From contig DASRFG010000003.1 of NCBI GenBank assembly GCA_035651655.1, positions 1-64,000 on the forward strand: a stretch of DNA of 64,000 bases. Reading direction: 5' to 3'. Position numbers and translations under genes: made by a program. Positions within the stretch are counted from its first letter, which is position 1, and every line of letters begins with the position of its first letter. Origin of the DNA: Terriglobales bacterium. GTDB taxonomy: Bacteria; Acidobacteriota; Terriglobia; Terriglobales; Acidobacteriaceae. This document shows, one piece after another, positions 36,010 to 45,564 of this stretch. The notes under the pieces are model-generated. The model saw only the letters and a list, made by a program, of their open reading frames with translations, made no database searches and had not been told where the DNA came from.

Positions 36010-37887
36010 GTGTTGAACACCGGGACAAACGGACAGGAAATACATGTCGGCGGCAATTCGGGGAATGCGGGCGCCGCCCAGGAACTGAGCAGGCTGGGCG
36101 GACAACCGGCGCAGTTTCGAATGCTGACGGTATCGCTATTAGCGGCAGGCATTGGACTGCTGGCGGGAGTCGTGGCTTTTGTCTTGTACAAGCTCATCGG
36201 CTTCTTCACCAATCTTTTCTTTTTTCACCGCATCGCCTGGGACTTCAGCAGCGCCCGCCTGAACACCCTTGGGCCATGGGTCATTATCACGCCGGTGATC
36301 GGCGGCATCATCGTCGGGATTATGGCCAAGTACGGAAGCTCCAAGATCAAAGGACACGGGATTCCGGAAGCTATGGAAGCGGTCCTGGTGAACCGCAGCA
36401 AGATCGAGCCGCGAGTCGCCATTCTGAAACCGCTTTCGGCAGCAATTGCAATCGGCACCGGTGGCCCGTTCGGCGCGGAAGGTCCGATTATTCAGACCGG
36501 GGGCGCGCTGGGCTCCCTGGTTGGGCAGGTGATGCACACCACTGCTGCCGAGCGTAAGGTGCTGCTGGCATGTGGCGCAGCAGCGGGCATGTCGGCCACA
36601 TTCAATACACCTATTGCGGGCGTGATCCTGGCGATTGAATTGCTGCTGTTCGAATTCAAATCGCGATCATTCATTCCACTCGTGATCGCCAGCACACTGG
36701 CGACGGCGGTGCACCTACAGGTGCTCGGCAACGGACCAATGTTCGCGGTCGGCGCGGTTGACTTTGGGGTCCCAACGGCACTGCCGTTTTATCTGGTGCT
36801 CGGCATTCTTTGCGGAGTAGCGGCGGTCGCTTTCAGCAAGTCGCTCTACTGGGTGGAAGATATGTTCGAGAAACTGCCGGTGGACGAAATGTGGTGGCCG
36901 GCAATCGGAGCACTGGGACTGGGCATCATCGGCTATTTTGTGCCGCGAGTTTTAGGCGTCGGGTACGACACCATCAGCGACATTCTGAACAATCACCTTG
37001 CGTTGAAGGTTTTGATTCTGGTGATGATCTTCAAGGGCATCGCCCTGATCGTTTCATTGGGCTCGGGAACTTCGGGGGGATTGCTCGCGCCCATGTTCAT
37101 GAGCAGCGCGGCCATGGGTGGCGCGTTTGCCATGCTGGCGGACATTACGTTTCCCGGCGCTCATCTTGCTCCCGGCGCCTTTGCCCTGGTGGCCATGGGA
37201 GCGGTGTTCGGGGCTGCTTCAAGGGCGGCGTTCACCTTCATTATTTTTGCATTTGAAATTACCCGCGACTACAACGCGGTCCTCCCGTTGATGTTGGTGT
37301 GCGTCGTTGCCGATGGGATTGCAATGCTGTTCACCCGTACTTCAATCATGACGGAAAAGCTGGCGCGCCGCGGCTTACGTATTCATCAGGACTACGAAGC
37401 AGATATTCTTCAGCAGGTCGCGGTGGCAGAGACGATGGACGGTGAGCCCGTTGGCATCCCCTCCGAGATGACGATTTCCGAACTGGCTGAACGTATTGCG
37501 CGGCGCGATCCGGTGGCTGTACGCCATCAGGCCTTGCCGATCCTGGATAAAGAAGGACGGCTGGTGGGAATCATTACGCGAGGGGACGTGCTGCGAGCTT
37601 TGGAGAAGGACCCTGAAGGCAGGATGGCGGTTCTCGAGGCCGGCACCACCAGAGTAGTGGTGACCTATCCGGACGAATTGCTTCATGACGCCGCCGCCAA
37701 GATGTTGAGCAATGATATTGGCAGGTTACCGGTGGTGAGCCGCGAGGATGCTCGCAAGCTGGTTGGCTACCTGGGACGTTCCGGAATCATGGCAGCACGC
37801 GTTCGACGGCTCGAGGAGGAGTTGGTGCGGGAGCCAGGATGGATCAAGCGGTTCGGAGTGACGCCTCAGGTGCCACACCGGGAGTGA
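36010..37887 (+). CDS. ClC-type chloride channel/antiporter with CBS domains
   Basis: 625 residues starting at GTG 36010. The ClC core has the characteristic motifs: KGHGIPEAMEAV, GPFGAEGPIIQTGG (gating Glu retained), and GSGTSGGLLAPMFMS, with about ten membrane spans. After about residue 470 two CBS modules follow (MTISELAERIARRDPVAV to GIITRGDVLRAL, and TYPDELLHDAAAKMLSNDI to GYLGRSGIMAARV), sites of nucleotide control. The gating Glu suggests a proton-coupled antiporter; ion selectivity is inferred. Placement behind a MarR regulator suggests induction by weak acids or toxic compounds. Confidence 0.9.
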   Translation: MLNTGTNGQEIHVGGNSGNAGAAQELSRLGGQPAQFRMLTVSLLAAGIGLLAGVVAFVLYKLIGFFTNLFFFHRIAWDFSSARLNTLGPWVIITPVIGGIIVGIMAKYGSSKIKGHGIPEAMEAVLVNRSKIEPRVAILKPLSAAIAIGTGGPFGAEGPIIQTGGALGSLVGQVMHTTAAERKVLLACGAAAGMSATFNTPIAGVILAIELLLFEFKSRSFIPLVIASTLATAVHLQVLGNGPMFAVGAVDFGVPTALPFYLVLGILCGVAAVAFSKSLYWVEDMFEKLPVDEMWWPAIGALGLGIIGYFVPRVLGVGYDTISDILNNHLALKVLILVMIFKGIALIVSLGSGTSGGLLAPMFMSSAAMGGAFAMLADITFPGAHLAPGAFALVAMGAVFGAASRAAFTFIIFAFEITRDYNAVLPLMLVCVVADGIAMLFTRTSIMTEKLARRGLRIHQDYEADILQQVAVAETMDGEPVGIPSEMTISELAERIARRDPVAVRHQALPILDKEGRLVGIITRGDVLRALEKDPEGRMAVLEAGTTRVVVTYPDELLHDAAAKMLSNDIGRLPVVSREDARKLVGYLGRSGIMAARVRRLEEELVREPGWIKRFGVTPQVPHRE

Positions 37888-37938
37888 GCTTAACCTCTCC
37901 TTTTTTCCAAGTCGCTATAATCCAACTTAGACACAATT

Positions 37939-39252
37939 ATGCGTTTTGAGCTTTTCGTAGCCACACGCTACTTGCGCGCGAAGCGCCGTCAAGCGGTTAT
38001 CGGCGTCATAACGGGGATCTCCATTGCGGGTGTTGCCGCCGGAGTGGCCTCGCTCATTGTCGCCCTCGCCATAACCAATGGCTTTCGCAAGGACCTGCAG
38101 GAGCGGCTACTGGGGGCGACCTCGCACATCAACCTGATGCGGGTGGCAAACGAGGGTATTCGCGACTGGCGAGCCCTGATGGAGAAACTATCCAAACAGC
38201 CACACGTCGTGGCCGCCGCCCCGGCGATTTACGAGCAGGTATTAGTCTCGCGTGGCGCTCGCGCGCAGGGGGCGCTGCTCAAAGGAATTGTGCCGGTCGA
38301 GGAACGTAAGGTCAGCGATCTTCTTTCTAATATCAAGGTGGGCTCCGCCGAGGCCCTCGAAAGCACCCCCGATGACGAAACAGAGCCGGAACATGGCGGT
38401 TCTGCCGTGTCTTCATCCAAACCTGGTTCTTTGCAAGCCACCCGCGAGCGGGTGCGGGCGATGCCACCGATTGTTCTGGGCAAGGACATGGCCGATTCCG
38501 TGGGCGCCACTGTGGGCTCAGTTGTGACGGTCACCAGCCCGCAGGGAGAGCTGACCCCTTACGGGATCGCGCCGAAGTTTGTAAGGTTTCGGGTTGCAGG
38601 GATTTTTCAATCGGGCTTCTATGAGTACGACACTTCGTGGGCTTTTATTCGCCTTGCGGATGCACAGAGCCTCTTCGGGCTGGGCGACATCGTCTCCGTG
38701 CTCGAGTTCAAGGTTGACAACATTTACAGCGCCTCGACCATTGCACAACAATTGGAGCAGGCGGCCGGCAAGGGGTTCATGTCCACTAGTTGGATAGAAC
38801 AAAACCGGGCGCTTTTCCGAGCGCTCCGCTTGGAAAGAGTGGTTACTTTCATCACTATTGGGCTGATCGTTTTCGTGGCCGCCCTGAACATTCTGATCTC
38901 GCTCACCATGATGGTCATGGAGAAGACCCGCGATATTGCGGTGCTCATGTCCATGGGTGCTCGCAAGGCGCAGGTGAGGCGACTGTTCATTAGCCAGGGA
39001 GTGCTGATCGGGGTGGTGGGGACAGTTCTGGGTTTGTTCCTCGGCTACATTCTTTCCTGGGTCGGTGGGCACTATCACCTGGTATCGCTGTCACCTGAGG
39101 TGTACTCCATTGATTATGTTCCGTTCTCCCCACGGGTAGAGGACGGCGTTCTGGTGAGCCTGGTCGCCCTGGGTGTGTCGTTTGTAGCTACCGTCTATCC
39201 CTCCTGGTCGGCGTCCCGAGTCTTGCCGGCAGAGGCTCTCCGCTACGAGTGA
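37939..39252 (+). CDS. LolC/LolE-type ABC transporter permease
   Basis: 437 residues with the four-span LolC/E layout: an N-terminal span (AVIGVITGISIAGVAAGVAS), a long periplasmic domain of about 230 residues, and three C-terminal spans (VVTFITIGLIVFVAALNILI, GVLIGVVGTVLGLFLGYIL, DGVLVSLVALGVSFVATV). RYLRAKRR at the start and DIAVLMSMGARKAQVRRLF are family landmarks. The Lol complex extracts lipoproteins for transport to the outer membrane. Only one permease gene is seen, so the complex may be a homodimer (LolF type). An ATP-binding subunit follows at 39469. Confidence 0.9.
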   Translation: MRFELFVATRYLRAKRRQAVIGVITGISIAGVAAGVASLIVALAITNGFRKDLQERLLGATSHINLMRVANEGIRDWRALMEKLSKQPHVVAAAPAIYEQVLVSRGARAQGALLKGIVPVEERKVSDLLSNIKVGSAEALESTPDDETEPEHGGSAVSSSKPGSLQATRERVRAMPPIVLGKDMADSVGATVGSVVTVTSPQGELTPYGIAPKFVRFRVAGIFQSGFYEYDTSWAFIRLADAQSLFGLGDIVSVLEFKVDNIYSASTIAQQLEQAAGKGFMSTSWIEQNRALFRALRLERVVTFITIGLIVFVAALNILISLTMMVMEKTRDIAVLMSMGARKAQVRRLFISQGVLIGVVGTVLGLFLGYILSWVGGHYHLVSLSPEVYSIDYVPFSPRVEDGVLVSLVALGVSFVATVYPSWSASRVLPAEALRYE

Positions 39253-39397
39253 GGGTGTTGGTTATCTCGCTTCCCCTGACCCATTTTGTGACCGGAGTTA
39301 CTTGGTTCGGGGATCGAGTTGTCCTACAGTTTTTGGCATACAACAGATGTGGGAAGTGGGAGGCAACGGGTACGTGCTCCGGCATGCTTTAATGAGA

Positions 39398-39436
39398 CAG
39401 GCAACCTAATGGTACGGCGAAAAAGAGGGTTGCCTG
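39398..39436. repeat. Inverted repeat between LolC/E and LolD genes
   Basis: CAGGCAACC (39398-39406) and GGTTGCCTG (39428-39436) are perfect nine-base arms enclosing a 21-base loop. No T-run follows, so it is not a standard terminator. It lies in the 216-base gap before lolD, where it could form an mRNA hairpin or operator-like site; the rest of the gap shows nothing else. Confidence 0.5.
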
Positions 39437-39468
39437 CTTCAGAGCGGCGGAATTTGTGACGCTGGAGA

Positions 39469-40188
39469 GTGTGTTTGCATCCAATTGAAGAGAGAGATCT
39501 GCTCCGGGTCGAAGGCCTGAAGAAGGTCTTCCGGTCTGGAACCGCTGACCTGGTGCTCTTTGAAAATTTGTCCTTTCAGGTGAAGAAGGGCGAGATGCTT
39601 GCCATTGTGGGCGAGTCGGGTGCCGGAAAGAGTACCTTACTGCACATCGTCGGCGCTCTTGATAGGGCTTCTGAGGGTGACGTATACTTCGCCAACTTGA
39701 AGCTGCGTTCGCTTTCAGATGATGGAGCCGCGGAGTTTCGCAATCGCGAGATCGGCTTTGTCTGGCAGTTCCATTATTTACTGCCCGAATTCACCGCCTT
39801 GGAGAACGTGGCCATGCCCCTGATTTTACGGGGATGTAAGCCGGGTGAGGCAGAGAGCGAAGCTTCCAAGTGGCTGCATGAAGTAGGGCTTAGCGAGCGA
39901 GGGCATCACCGTTCTGGGGAGCTATCAGGGGGTGAGCAGCAACGAGTGGCTTTGGCCCGCGCTTTGGTAACGCAGCCGAAATTACTGCTGGCCGATGAGC
40001 CTACCGGCGATCTGGATAATCGCACCGCCGAGTCGGTGTTTGAGTTGATCGCCAGGTTGCACGCCGACTTTCAACTTACCTCTCTAATCGTCTCTCATAA
40101 TCTTGCGTTTGCACGGCGTTGCCACCGGGTGTTGCGATTGGAACGTGGTCGAATGGAAGAGCTTGCTCCGCAATCGCTGCCGGTTTGA
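39469..40188 (+). CDS. lolD: LolD-type ABC transporter ATP-binding protein
   Basis: 239 residues starting at GTG 39469, with GGAGAG upstream. Walker [14 protein letters not shown]-loop region [20 protein letters not shown], signature [15 protein letters not shown], Walker [13 protein letters not shown], and the switch His in [22 protein letters not shown] is typical of LolD and the lipoprotein-release group. It drives the permease encoded upstream; the two genes are split by a hairpin-bearing 216-base gap, so expression may be separately tuned. Confidence 0.92.
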   Translation: MCLHPIEERDLLRVEGLKKVFRSGTADLVLFENLSFQVKKGEMLAIVGESGAGKSTLLHIVGALDRASEGDVYFANLKLRSLSDDGAAEFRNREIGFVWQFHYLLPEFTALENVAMPLILRGCKPGEAESEASKWLHEVGLSERGHHRSGELSGGEQQRVALARALVTQPKLLLADEPTGDLDNRTAESVFELIARLHADFQLTSLIVSHNLAFARRCHRVLRLERGRMEELAPQSLPV

Positions 40189-40436
40189 CCGAATTACTTG
40201 CGTCAGGCATTAGAATGAAGTTAGAGGAAGGACAAATCAGGGTATTAAGTCGAGGTCTGGTGCAGGCGGTTGCTGTCTAACTGAAGGGCACTATCCCGCG
40301 ACACGCGAATGGGTTGTTAACTACAGCAATTTGAGCTTTGCCGGTTGGCAGTTGGATTGCTTTACTCTACAGGGAAGGTTCCTGAGGTTCCGGTTTCCTG
40401 AAATGGGAAGCGGGATAGCTTGGGAGAGGGCAGAAC

Positions 40437-42881
40437 ATGTTTGAACGGTACACGGAAAAAGCGCGACGAGTAATCTTCTTTGCGCGGTACGAGGCCAGCC
40501 AGTTCGGCTCCCCTTACATTGAGACAGAGCATCTTCTGCTGGGCTTGCTCCGCGAGGACAAGGCCCTGACGAATCGTTTCCTACGCTCGCACGCCTCGGT
40601 AGAGTCCATCCGCAAGCAGATTGAAGGGCATACCACGATTCGGGAGAAGGTTTCCACCTCGGTGGACCTCCCGCTCAGCAATGAGTGCAAGCGCGTCCTG
40701 GCTTACGCTGCCGAGGAGGCCGAGCGCCTCTCCCACAAGCACATTGGAACCGAGCACCTGCTTTTGGGACTGTTACGGGAAGAAAAATGTTTCGCCGCTG
40801 AAATCCTGCACGAGCGCGGGCTGAGGCTGTCAACCATCCGTGAGGAGCTTGCTCGCACCACCCAGGAAAAAGCGCAGCCGCAGCGTTCACGTGAGTCCTC
40901 GCTGCTGAGCGAATTTTCGCGCGACCTGACCCAGGCCGCGATGGATACACAGCTCGACCCGCTAGTAGGCCGCGAAGGCGAACTGGAGCGCGTGATTCAG
41001 ATTCTGTGCCGCCGCACCAAGAACAATCCGGTGCTGATTGGCGAACCTGGTGTAGGCAAGACGGCGATTGTTGAAGGTTTGGCGCAGCGCATCGCGGATG
41101 GAGAAGTGCCATCATTTCTTGCTGATAAGCGCATTCTGGCGCTCGACCTTTCCCTGATCGTTGCCGGCACCAAATACCGCGGACAGTTCGAAGAGCGTCT
41201 CAAAACCATCATGAAAGAGCTGATGGAATCGCAGAACGCGATTATCTTCATTGACGAGCTCCATACGCTGGTGGGAGCGGGATCTGCCGAGGGCTCTTTG
41301 GACGCGGCAAATATTCTGAAGCCGGCGCTGTCTCGGGGTGAGATTCAGTGCATTGGCGCGACCACCCCGGGTGAGTATCGCAAATCCATCGAGAAGGACC
41401 GCTCTTTGGAGCGGCGTTTCCAGTCGGTGAAGGTACCACCGCCGAACGAGTCTGACGCCACCAAAATTCTTTACGGCATAAAGGACCGCTACGAGAAGTT
41501 TCATGCGGTCAGCTATACCGACGAAGCCATTGGATTCGCGGTGACGCACTCCAGCCGCTATATTCCGGATCGCTTCCTGCCGGACAAGGCCATTGACCTG
41601 ATTGACGAAGCCGGCGCTCGCGTGAAACTGCGGCAGACTTCTCTGCCGGAAGAGATTACGGAAGCGCAAAAGCGAGTGAAATTTATCGTTCACCGGATGG
41701 AGAACGCGATCGCCAATCATGAATTCGAGAAGGCACGCTTCTATTCCGATGAAGAACGTAAAGAACGCGAGAACCTGCGCGGCCTGCGCGAGAAATATCA
41801 CCTGGATGAGTCTTCGACCGGAGTTGTAAATCGGGAAGATATTGAAGACGTGGTTTCACGCTGGACGGGTATTCCGATCACCTCGATCAAAGAAGAAGAA
41901 ACGCAGAAGCTGCTGCGCATTGAGGAAGAGCTGCACAAGCGGGTGATCTCGCAGGACAAAGCCATCACCGCGCTGGCCCGCGCCATCCGCCGCTCGCGCG
42001 CCGGCCTGAAGAGCCCGAACCGTCCGATTGGTTCGTTCCTGTTCCTGGGACCGACGGGCGTCGGCAAAACCGAAGTCGCGCGAACCCTGGCGCAGTTCAT
42101 GTTCGGCAGCGAGAAATCTTTAATCCGCTTTGATATGTCGGAGTTCATGGAGAAGCATTCGGTCTCCAAGCTGATCGGCTCGCCTCCGGGATACGTAGGA
42201 TACGAAGAGGGTGGCCAGCTCACCGAGCGGGTGAAGCGCGCTCCTTATTCCGTTGTACTGCTGGATGAAATCGAGAAGGCGCATCCGGATGTGTTCAACA
42301 TCCTGTTGCAGGTCTTTGAAGATGGACAACTCACCGATGGTCTAGGCAATACGGTGGACTTCAAGAACACCATTCTCATCATGACCTCGAACATCGGCGC
42401 GCGGCACTTGCAGAAGCGCACCGGTCTGGGCTTCCAGCATGATAAGGAAGAGGCCATCTCCAACAAGGTAGAGGAATTGGTGAAGAACGAGGTGAAGCGC
42501 ACCTTCAACCCCGAGTTCCTCAACCGTCTGGACGAAGTGATCCTGTTCCAGGCACTGACCGATGCGGACCTGATCCAGATTCTGGAGCTTATGGTCAGCC
42601 AGCTGAATGCGAACCTTGCGCAACGTTCGATCACGGTCACGGTGACCGACGAGGCCAAGAAGTGGATCCTGGAGAAGACCCTGGTAGACCGCAGTTACGG
42701 CGCGCGTCCGCTACGCCGGGCCCTGCAGAAGTACATCGAGGACCCGCTGTCCGAGGCGCTCATCCAGGGCACGATTCAGACGCGGCCCGCGTTTATCGAA
42801 GTCTTCCTGGAGAACGACAAGTTGTTCTATCGGCCAGTGGACTCCAAGGAAAACGAAGGCGTGCTGTTGTATTCGAATTAG
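40437..42881 (+). CDS. clpC: ClpC AAA+ unfoldase
   Basis: 814 residues. Two Clp-N repeats ([20 protein letters not shown] and [20 protein letters not shown]), first AAA+ module (Walker [17 protein letters not shown], Walker [19 protein letters not shown]), a UVR-type middle domain ([20 protein letters not shown]), second AAA+ module ([32 protein letters not shown]) and the ClpP-docking loop TGLGFQ. It feeds proteins to ClpP in general stress proteolysis. There is no McsA/McsB or ctsR nearby, so the operon structure of Bacillus is absent. A strong terminator follows. Confidence 0.97.
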   Translation: MFERYTEKARRVIFFARYEASQFGSPYIETEHLLLGLLREDKALTNRFLRSHASVESIRKQIEGHTTIREKVSTSVDLPLSNECKRVLAYAAEEAERLSHKHIGTEHLLLGLLREEKCFAAEILHERGLRLSTIREELARTTQEKAQPQRSRESSLLSEFSRDLTQAAMDTQLDPLVGREGELERVIQILCRRTKNNPVLIGEPGVGKTAIVEGLAQRIADGEVPSFLADKRILALDLSLIVAGTKYRGQFEERLKTIMKELMESQNAIIFIDELHTLVGAGSAEGSLDAANILKPALSRGEIQCIGATTPGEYRKSIEKDRSLERRFQSVKVPPPNESDATKILYGIKDRYEKFHAVSYTDEAIGFAVTHSSRYIPDRFLPDKAIDLIDEAGARVKLRQTSLPEEITEAQKRVKFIVHRMENAIANHEFEKARFYSDEERKERENLRGLREKYHLDESSTGVVNREDIEDVVSRWTGIPITSIKEEETQKLLRIEEELHKRVISQDKAITALARAIRRSRAGLKSPNRPIGSFLFLGPTGVGKTEVARTLAQFMFGSEKSLIRFDMSEFMEKHSVSKLIGSPPGYVGYEEGGQLTERVKRAPYSVVLLDEIEKAHPDVFNILLQVFEDGQLTDGLGNTVDFKNTILIMTSNIGARHLQKRTGLGFQHDKEEAISNKVEELVKNEVKRTFNPEFLNRLDEVILFQALTDADLIQILELMVSQLNANLAQRSITVTVTDEAKKWILEKTLVDRSYGARPLRRALQKYIEDPLSEALIQGTIQTRPAFIEVFLENDKLFYRPVDSKENEGVLLYSN

Positions 42882-42905
42882 CAGTTCGTCAGCACCTAAC
42901 ATTAT

Positions 42906-42937
42906 TCAGCCGCCAGCAATGGCGGCTGATTTGTTTT
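42906..42937 (+). terminator. Intrinsic terminator of clpC
   Basis: TCAGCCGCCA and TGGCGGCTGA form a perfect ten-base stem with a GCAA tetraloop, followed by TTTGTTTT, 24 bases after the clpC stop. Confidence 0.9.
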
Positions 42938-43030
42938 GGGGTGTCGCCCCTCCGGGGCTCTTTTCCTTTTCGGGCCGTACCCAGGGCTTGCGCCCTGGGC
43001 TAAATTCTGTTCCGCCGCTCCGCGGCTGGA
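42938..43030. repeat. Dispersed REP-like palindromic element
   Basis: Between the clpC terminator and the tandem array lie CCCAGGGCTTGCGCCCTGGG (perfect hairpin arms) and CCGCCGCTCCGCGGC-type palindromes, as well as GCCCCTCCGGGGC. Such elements are scattered in intergenic DNA of this and related genomes; no gene is present. Confidence 0.6.
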
Positions 43031-43032
43031 TT

Positions 43033-43291
43033 CGCGGGCATGGAAACTTAGTGATGCTGAGGGCAATTTTCGCGGGCATGTAAATTTAGTGATGCTGAGG
43101 GCAATTTTCGCGGGCATGGAAACTTAGTGATGCCGAGGGCAATTTTCGTGGGCATGGAAACTTAGTGATGCTGAGGGCAATTTCCGCGGGCATGGAGACT
43201 TAGTGATGCTGAGGGCAATTTTCGCGGGCATGGAAACTTAGTGATGCCGAGGGCAATTTTCGCGGGCACGTAAACTTAGTGACGCTGAGGA
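43033..43291. repeat. Tandem array of 38-bp units, about seven copies
   Basis: Units begin at 43033, 43071, 43109, 43147, 43185, 43223 and 43261, each reading CGCGGGCATGGAAACTTAGT, GATGCTGAGGGCAATTTT with one to four substitutions. The period is exactly 38 bp, contiguous without spacers. 38 is not a multiple of three, so it cannot encode an in-frame repeat. Each unit carries ATG GAA ACT TAG, a short start-stop. The remaining 43292-43470 holds no further repeat or gene. Confidence 0.95.
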
Positions 43292-43483
43292 ACTCTCGTC
43301 ACCGCAATTCCCCGCTGAGCACCAAGATGTAATCTCGCGGCCAGACGATGGTGCAATTCTGGCAACCCCAAACTCCCCCCTAGGAATTCGCCTCCTGGTT
43401 GGGCACATTGCGAATTCCGGTCCCACTTTGAGCGCAACTTCCGGATAGCAGCCCTCTCCCTTTCGCCATAGTCTTTGCGTATT

Positions 43484-44791
43484 ATGAATAGCGTAATGAG
43501 CGCAGTTGCTACATCGTCGGAAATGCAGAAGCAGGAAGTGCAGAAACGTCCCGAGCTGTGGCAGGCGGTCACCGCCCGCGACGCCCGCTTCGACGGCAGT
43601 TTTTATTTTGCCGTGACCTCGACCAACGTGTACTGCCGGCCGTCATGTCCGTCGCGGCGGCCAAAGCCGGAGAACGTACTCTTCTTCACTGAAACTGCAG
43701 CGGCTGAGCGCGCCGGATTCCGGCCGTGCCGGCGCTGCCATCCCAAGCAAGCGCTGGCCGGAGGCGCGGCCGACGTAATAGACAAAGTTTGCCAGTACAT
43801 GGATGGCCACCTCGACGGCAAAGTCAGCCTGGCGGACCTGGCGCGGGTGTCCGGGTACAGCCCGTTTCATCTGCAGCGGACGTTCAAGCGCCGGCTGGGG
43901 ATTACGCCGCGTCAGTACGCAGAATCGCGCCGGCTTGCGCGCTTGAAGTCCGGATTACGCAAGGGCGAAGACGTGACCACCGCGATGTACGAGTCCGGGT
44001 TCAGCTCGAGCAGCAGGCTCTACGAGCGCGCCAACGGAGCATTGGGAATGACTCCTGCGACCTATGGCCGCGGTGGACAAGGCATGCGCATTCGCTACGC
44101 GACCGCCGAGTGCACCCTGGGCCGGCTGCTGGTGGCGGCGACCGACCGCGGAGTTTGCGCGGTACGCTTTGGGAGCTCAGATCATGAGTTGATCGGCGGT
44201 CTCCAGCATGAATATCCTGCCGCCGAAATCGAAGTGGGTGGAAGTGACCTGAAGCAATGGGTTCAAGAAGTTATGGCAGGAATAAGCGGGCGGCCCAGCG
44301 CACAGGTCCCCTTGGACCTACACTACACGGCATTTCAACGCCGGGTGTGGGAGGCGCTGCGGGCGATTCCTGCGGGCGCGACGCGCAGCTACGCCCAGAT
44401 CGCGTCCGGGATCGGACACCCACGAGCGCACCGGGCTGTGGCCCGCGCTTGCGCCGCAAATCCGGTGGCAGTCCTCATTCCGTGCCACCGCGTGACCCGC
44501 ACCGATGGCGGCTTGGGAGGCTATCGCTGGGGAGTGCGGCGGAAGAAATCGCTGCTCGATAACGAAAGGGCACTGGCCCCGGAACCAGCATCCGGAGCTG
44601 GTTTGGAGGAATCTACTAACCTATGCAGCTCGTCGTTTACACCGCCCCATGGTGCTCGGACTGCCGCGAAGCCAAACGGTTCCTCGCGCAGTACGACATC
44701 GCGTACAGGGAAATCAATATTGAGACCACGCCCGGCGCTGCCGAAGAGGTCATCAAGAACACGGGCAAGCGCGCAATTCCTCAGTTCGTAA
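43484..44791 (+). CDS. ada: Ada bifunctional alkylation response protein/methylated-DNA-cysteine methyltransferase
   Basis: About 435 residues (start at 43484; TTG at 43475 is an alternative). Domains in order: Ada metal-binding module with four Cys (VYCRPSCPSR and FRPCRRCHPKQA), an AraC-type HTH (KVSLADLARVSGYSPFHLQR, TAMYESGFSSSSRLYERA), and the methyltransferase domain ending in the active-site motif VLIPCHRVTRTDG. It removes methyl groups from DNA and, when methylated, activates its regulon. The MGMT fold ends near residue 375; the last 60 codons read through into the next gene in another frame and are unlikely to be functional, so the stop codon seems to have moved. Confidence 0.9.
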   Translation: MNSVMSAVATSSEMQKQEVQKRPELWQAVTARDARFDGSFYFAVTSTNVYCRPSCPSRRPKPENVLFFTETAAAERAGFRPCRRCHPKQALAGGAADVIDKVCQYMDGHLDGKVSLADLARVSGYSPFHLQRTFKRRLGITPRQYAESRRLARLKSGLRKGEDVTTAMYESGFSSSSRLYERANGALGMTPATYGRGGQGMRIRYATAECTLGRLLVAATDRGVCAVRFGSSDHELIGGLQHEYPAAEIEVGGSDLKQWVQEVMAGISGRPSAQVPLDLHYTAFQRRVWEALRAIPAGATRSYAQIASGIGHPRAHRAVARACAANPVAVLIPCHRVTRTDGGLGGYRWGVRRKKSLLDNERALAPEPASGAGLEESTNLCSSSFTPPHGARTAAKPNGSSRSTTSRTGKSILRPRPALPKRSSRTRASAQFLSS

Positions 44792-44877
44792 TCAATGGCC
44801 AATGGGTGCAGCCCTACCGTCCCGGAGAGGGTTTCCTCTATGAGGAGATGAAGCAGCTCCTGGGCATTGAAGGCTGA
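44623..44877 (+). CDS. Glutaredoxin-like protein, CxxC
   Basis: 84 residues, one thioredoxin fold of the glutaredoxin/NrdH/mycoredoxin type: QLVVYTAPWCSDCREAKRFL with the CSDC active site, EINIETTPGAAEEVIKNTGK, and RAIPQFVINGQWVQPY with the cis-Pro loop. It reduces disulfides or low-molecular-weight mixed disulfides. Its start codon lies inside the 3' end of the ada frame, overlapping by 169 bases; a GGAGG box sits about 12 bases upstream of the ATG. Confidence 0.85.
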   Translation: MQLVVYTAPWCSDCREAKRFLAQYDIAYREINIETTPGAAEEVIKNTGKRAIPQFVINGQWVQPYRPGEGFLYEEMKQLLGIEG

Positions 44878-44929
44878 TGAGCGCTTGTGACTCAGGGGAA
44901 GGACCCGGTCTGATGTGGCCTAGGTTCTT

Positions 44930-45355
44930 TTATGCGACGCGTGACTTCGTTCCTGCCGCCTCGCAACTCCTTCCTCGTTGATCTACCAGTGGCACGCGGC
45001 TAATTACCAAGGGCAGCAGCTGTTTGATGATTTCTATCCTGGAGCTGAGGCGTTTTCGGTGTGCTCTCATCATAGGGAGCAGCAGGGTAAGGTTTTTTTG
45101 AAGAGCACGGTAGAAATCTTCTAAAGTCGCATACTTCAAGAGATCGAGATTATCGACAATAGCGTTGTTTTCGGTGCTGACAAATGTCCCCCCACCCAAT
45201 AACGACAGTTTGGGCGATATCGGAAGATAGTAGTAGCACCACGAGATGCCACTCTCCTCGGCCAGGCGAGTCATGTATTTGTGGCTTAGTAGGATCTCTG
45301 ACGTGAGTCGGTTCAGGGTGTTACTGTCGTTCGTGCTTTTTAGAGAATTCATCAC
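44930..45355 (-). CDS. Hypothetical protein, HipA-like operon
   Basis: 141 residues starting GTG-ATG at 45355/45352, overlapping the upstream small ORF by TGATG. The sequence is mixed alpha/beta with WCYYYLPISPKLSLLGGGTF and helical EDFYRALQKNLTLLLPMMRA; no domain recognised. It ends in a basic tail. The three genes 46427 to 44930 are tightly packed, each overlapping the next, and AT-richer than neighbours, which suggests a horizontally acquired unit. Confidence 0.55.
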   Translation of the reverse strand: MMNSLKSTNDSNTLNRLTSEILLSHKYMTRLAEESGISWCYYYLPISPKLSLLGGGTFVSTENNAIVDNLDLLKYATLEDFYRALQKNLTLLLPMMRAHRKRLSSRIEIIKQLLPLVISRVPLVDQRGRSCEAAGTKSRVA

Positions 45356-45564
45356 AGCCTCCAGGTCGTGATAATGACCCGTTCTAGAAACGCTCGGCAG
45401 TGACGACGGTCACAACTCCTTGAAAAGCTGTTAAAAAGGAATTTGTTTTGGTTTATGACAAGGACGCTTGCAGGCAATTGCGTTCGCAATTGCCTGCACT
45501 CCTTTGAAACGGCAGCACGCTGCTTATTAATTTCGGCCACTGTGTAGTCACTTCGCCACTTCAC
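45352..45564 (-). CDS. Small basic hypothetical protein, HipA-like operon
   Basis: 70 residues from GTG at 45564, which overlaps the stop of the HipA-like kinase (TAGTG). The protein is Arg/Cys-rich (KECRQLRTQLPASVLV, SRSCDRRHCRAFLERV) with no recognised fold. Its own stop overlaps the start of the next gene. The overlaps on both sides support translation, but codon evidence is weak and the ORF could be a spacer between two real genes. Confidence 0.4.
   Translation of the reverse strand: MKWRSDYTVAEINKQRAAVSKECRQLRTQLPASVLVINQNKFLFNSFSRSCDRRHCRAFLERVIITTWRL

Noticed and set aside
43033-43291. Possible CRISPR array from regularly spaced repeats
   Set aside because: The 38-bp units are contiguous, with no variable spacers, and no cas gene lies nearby.
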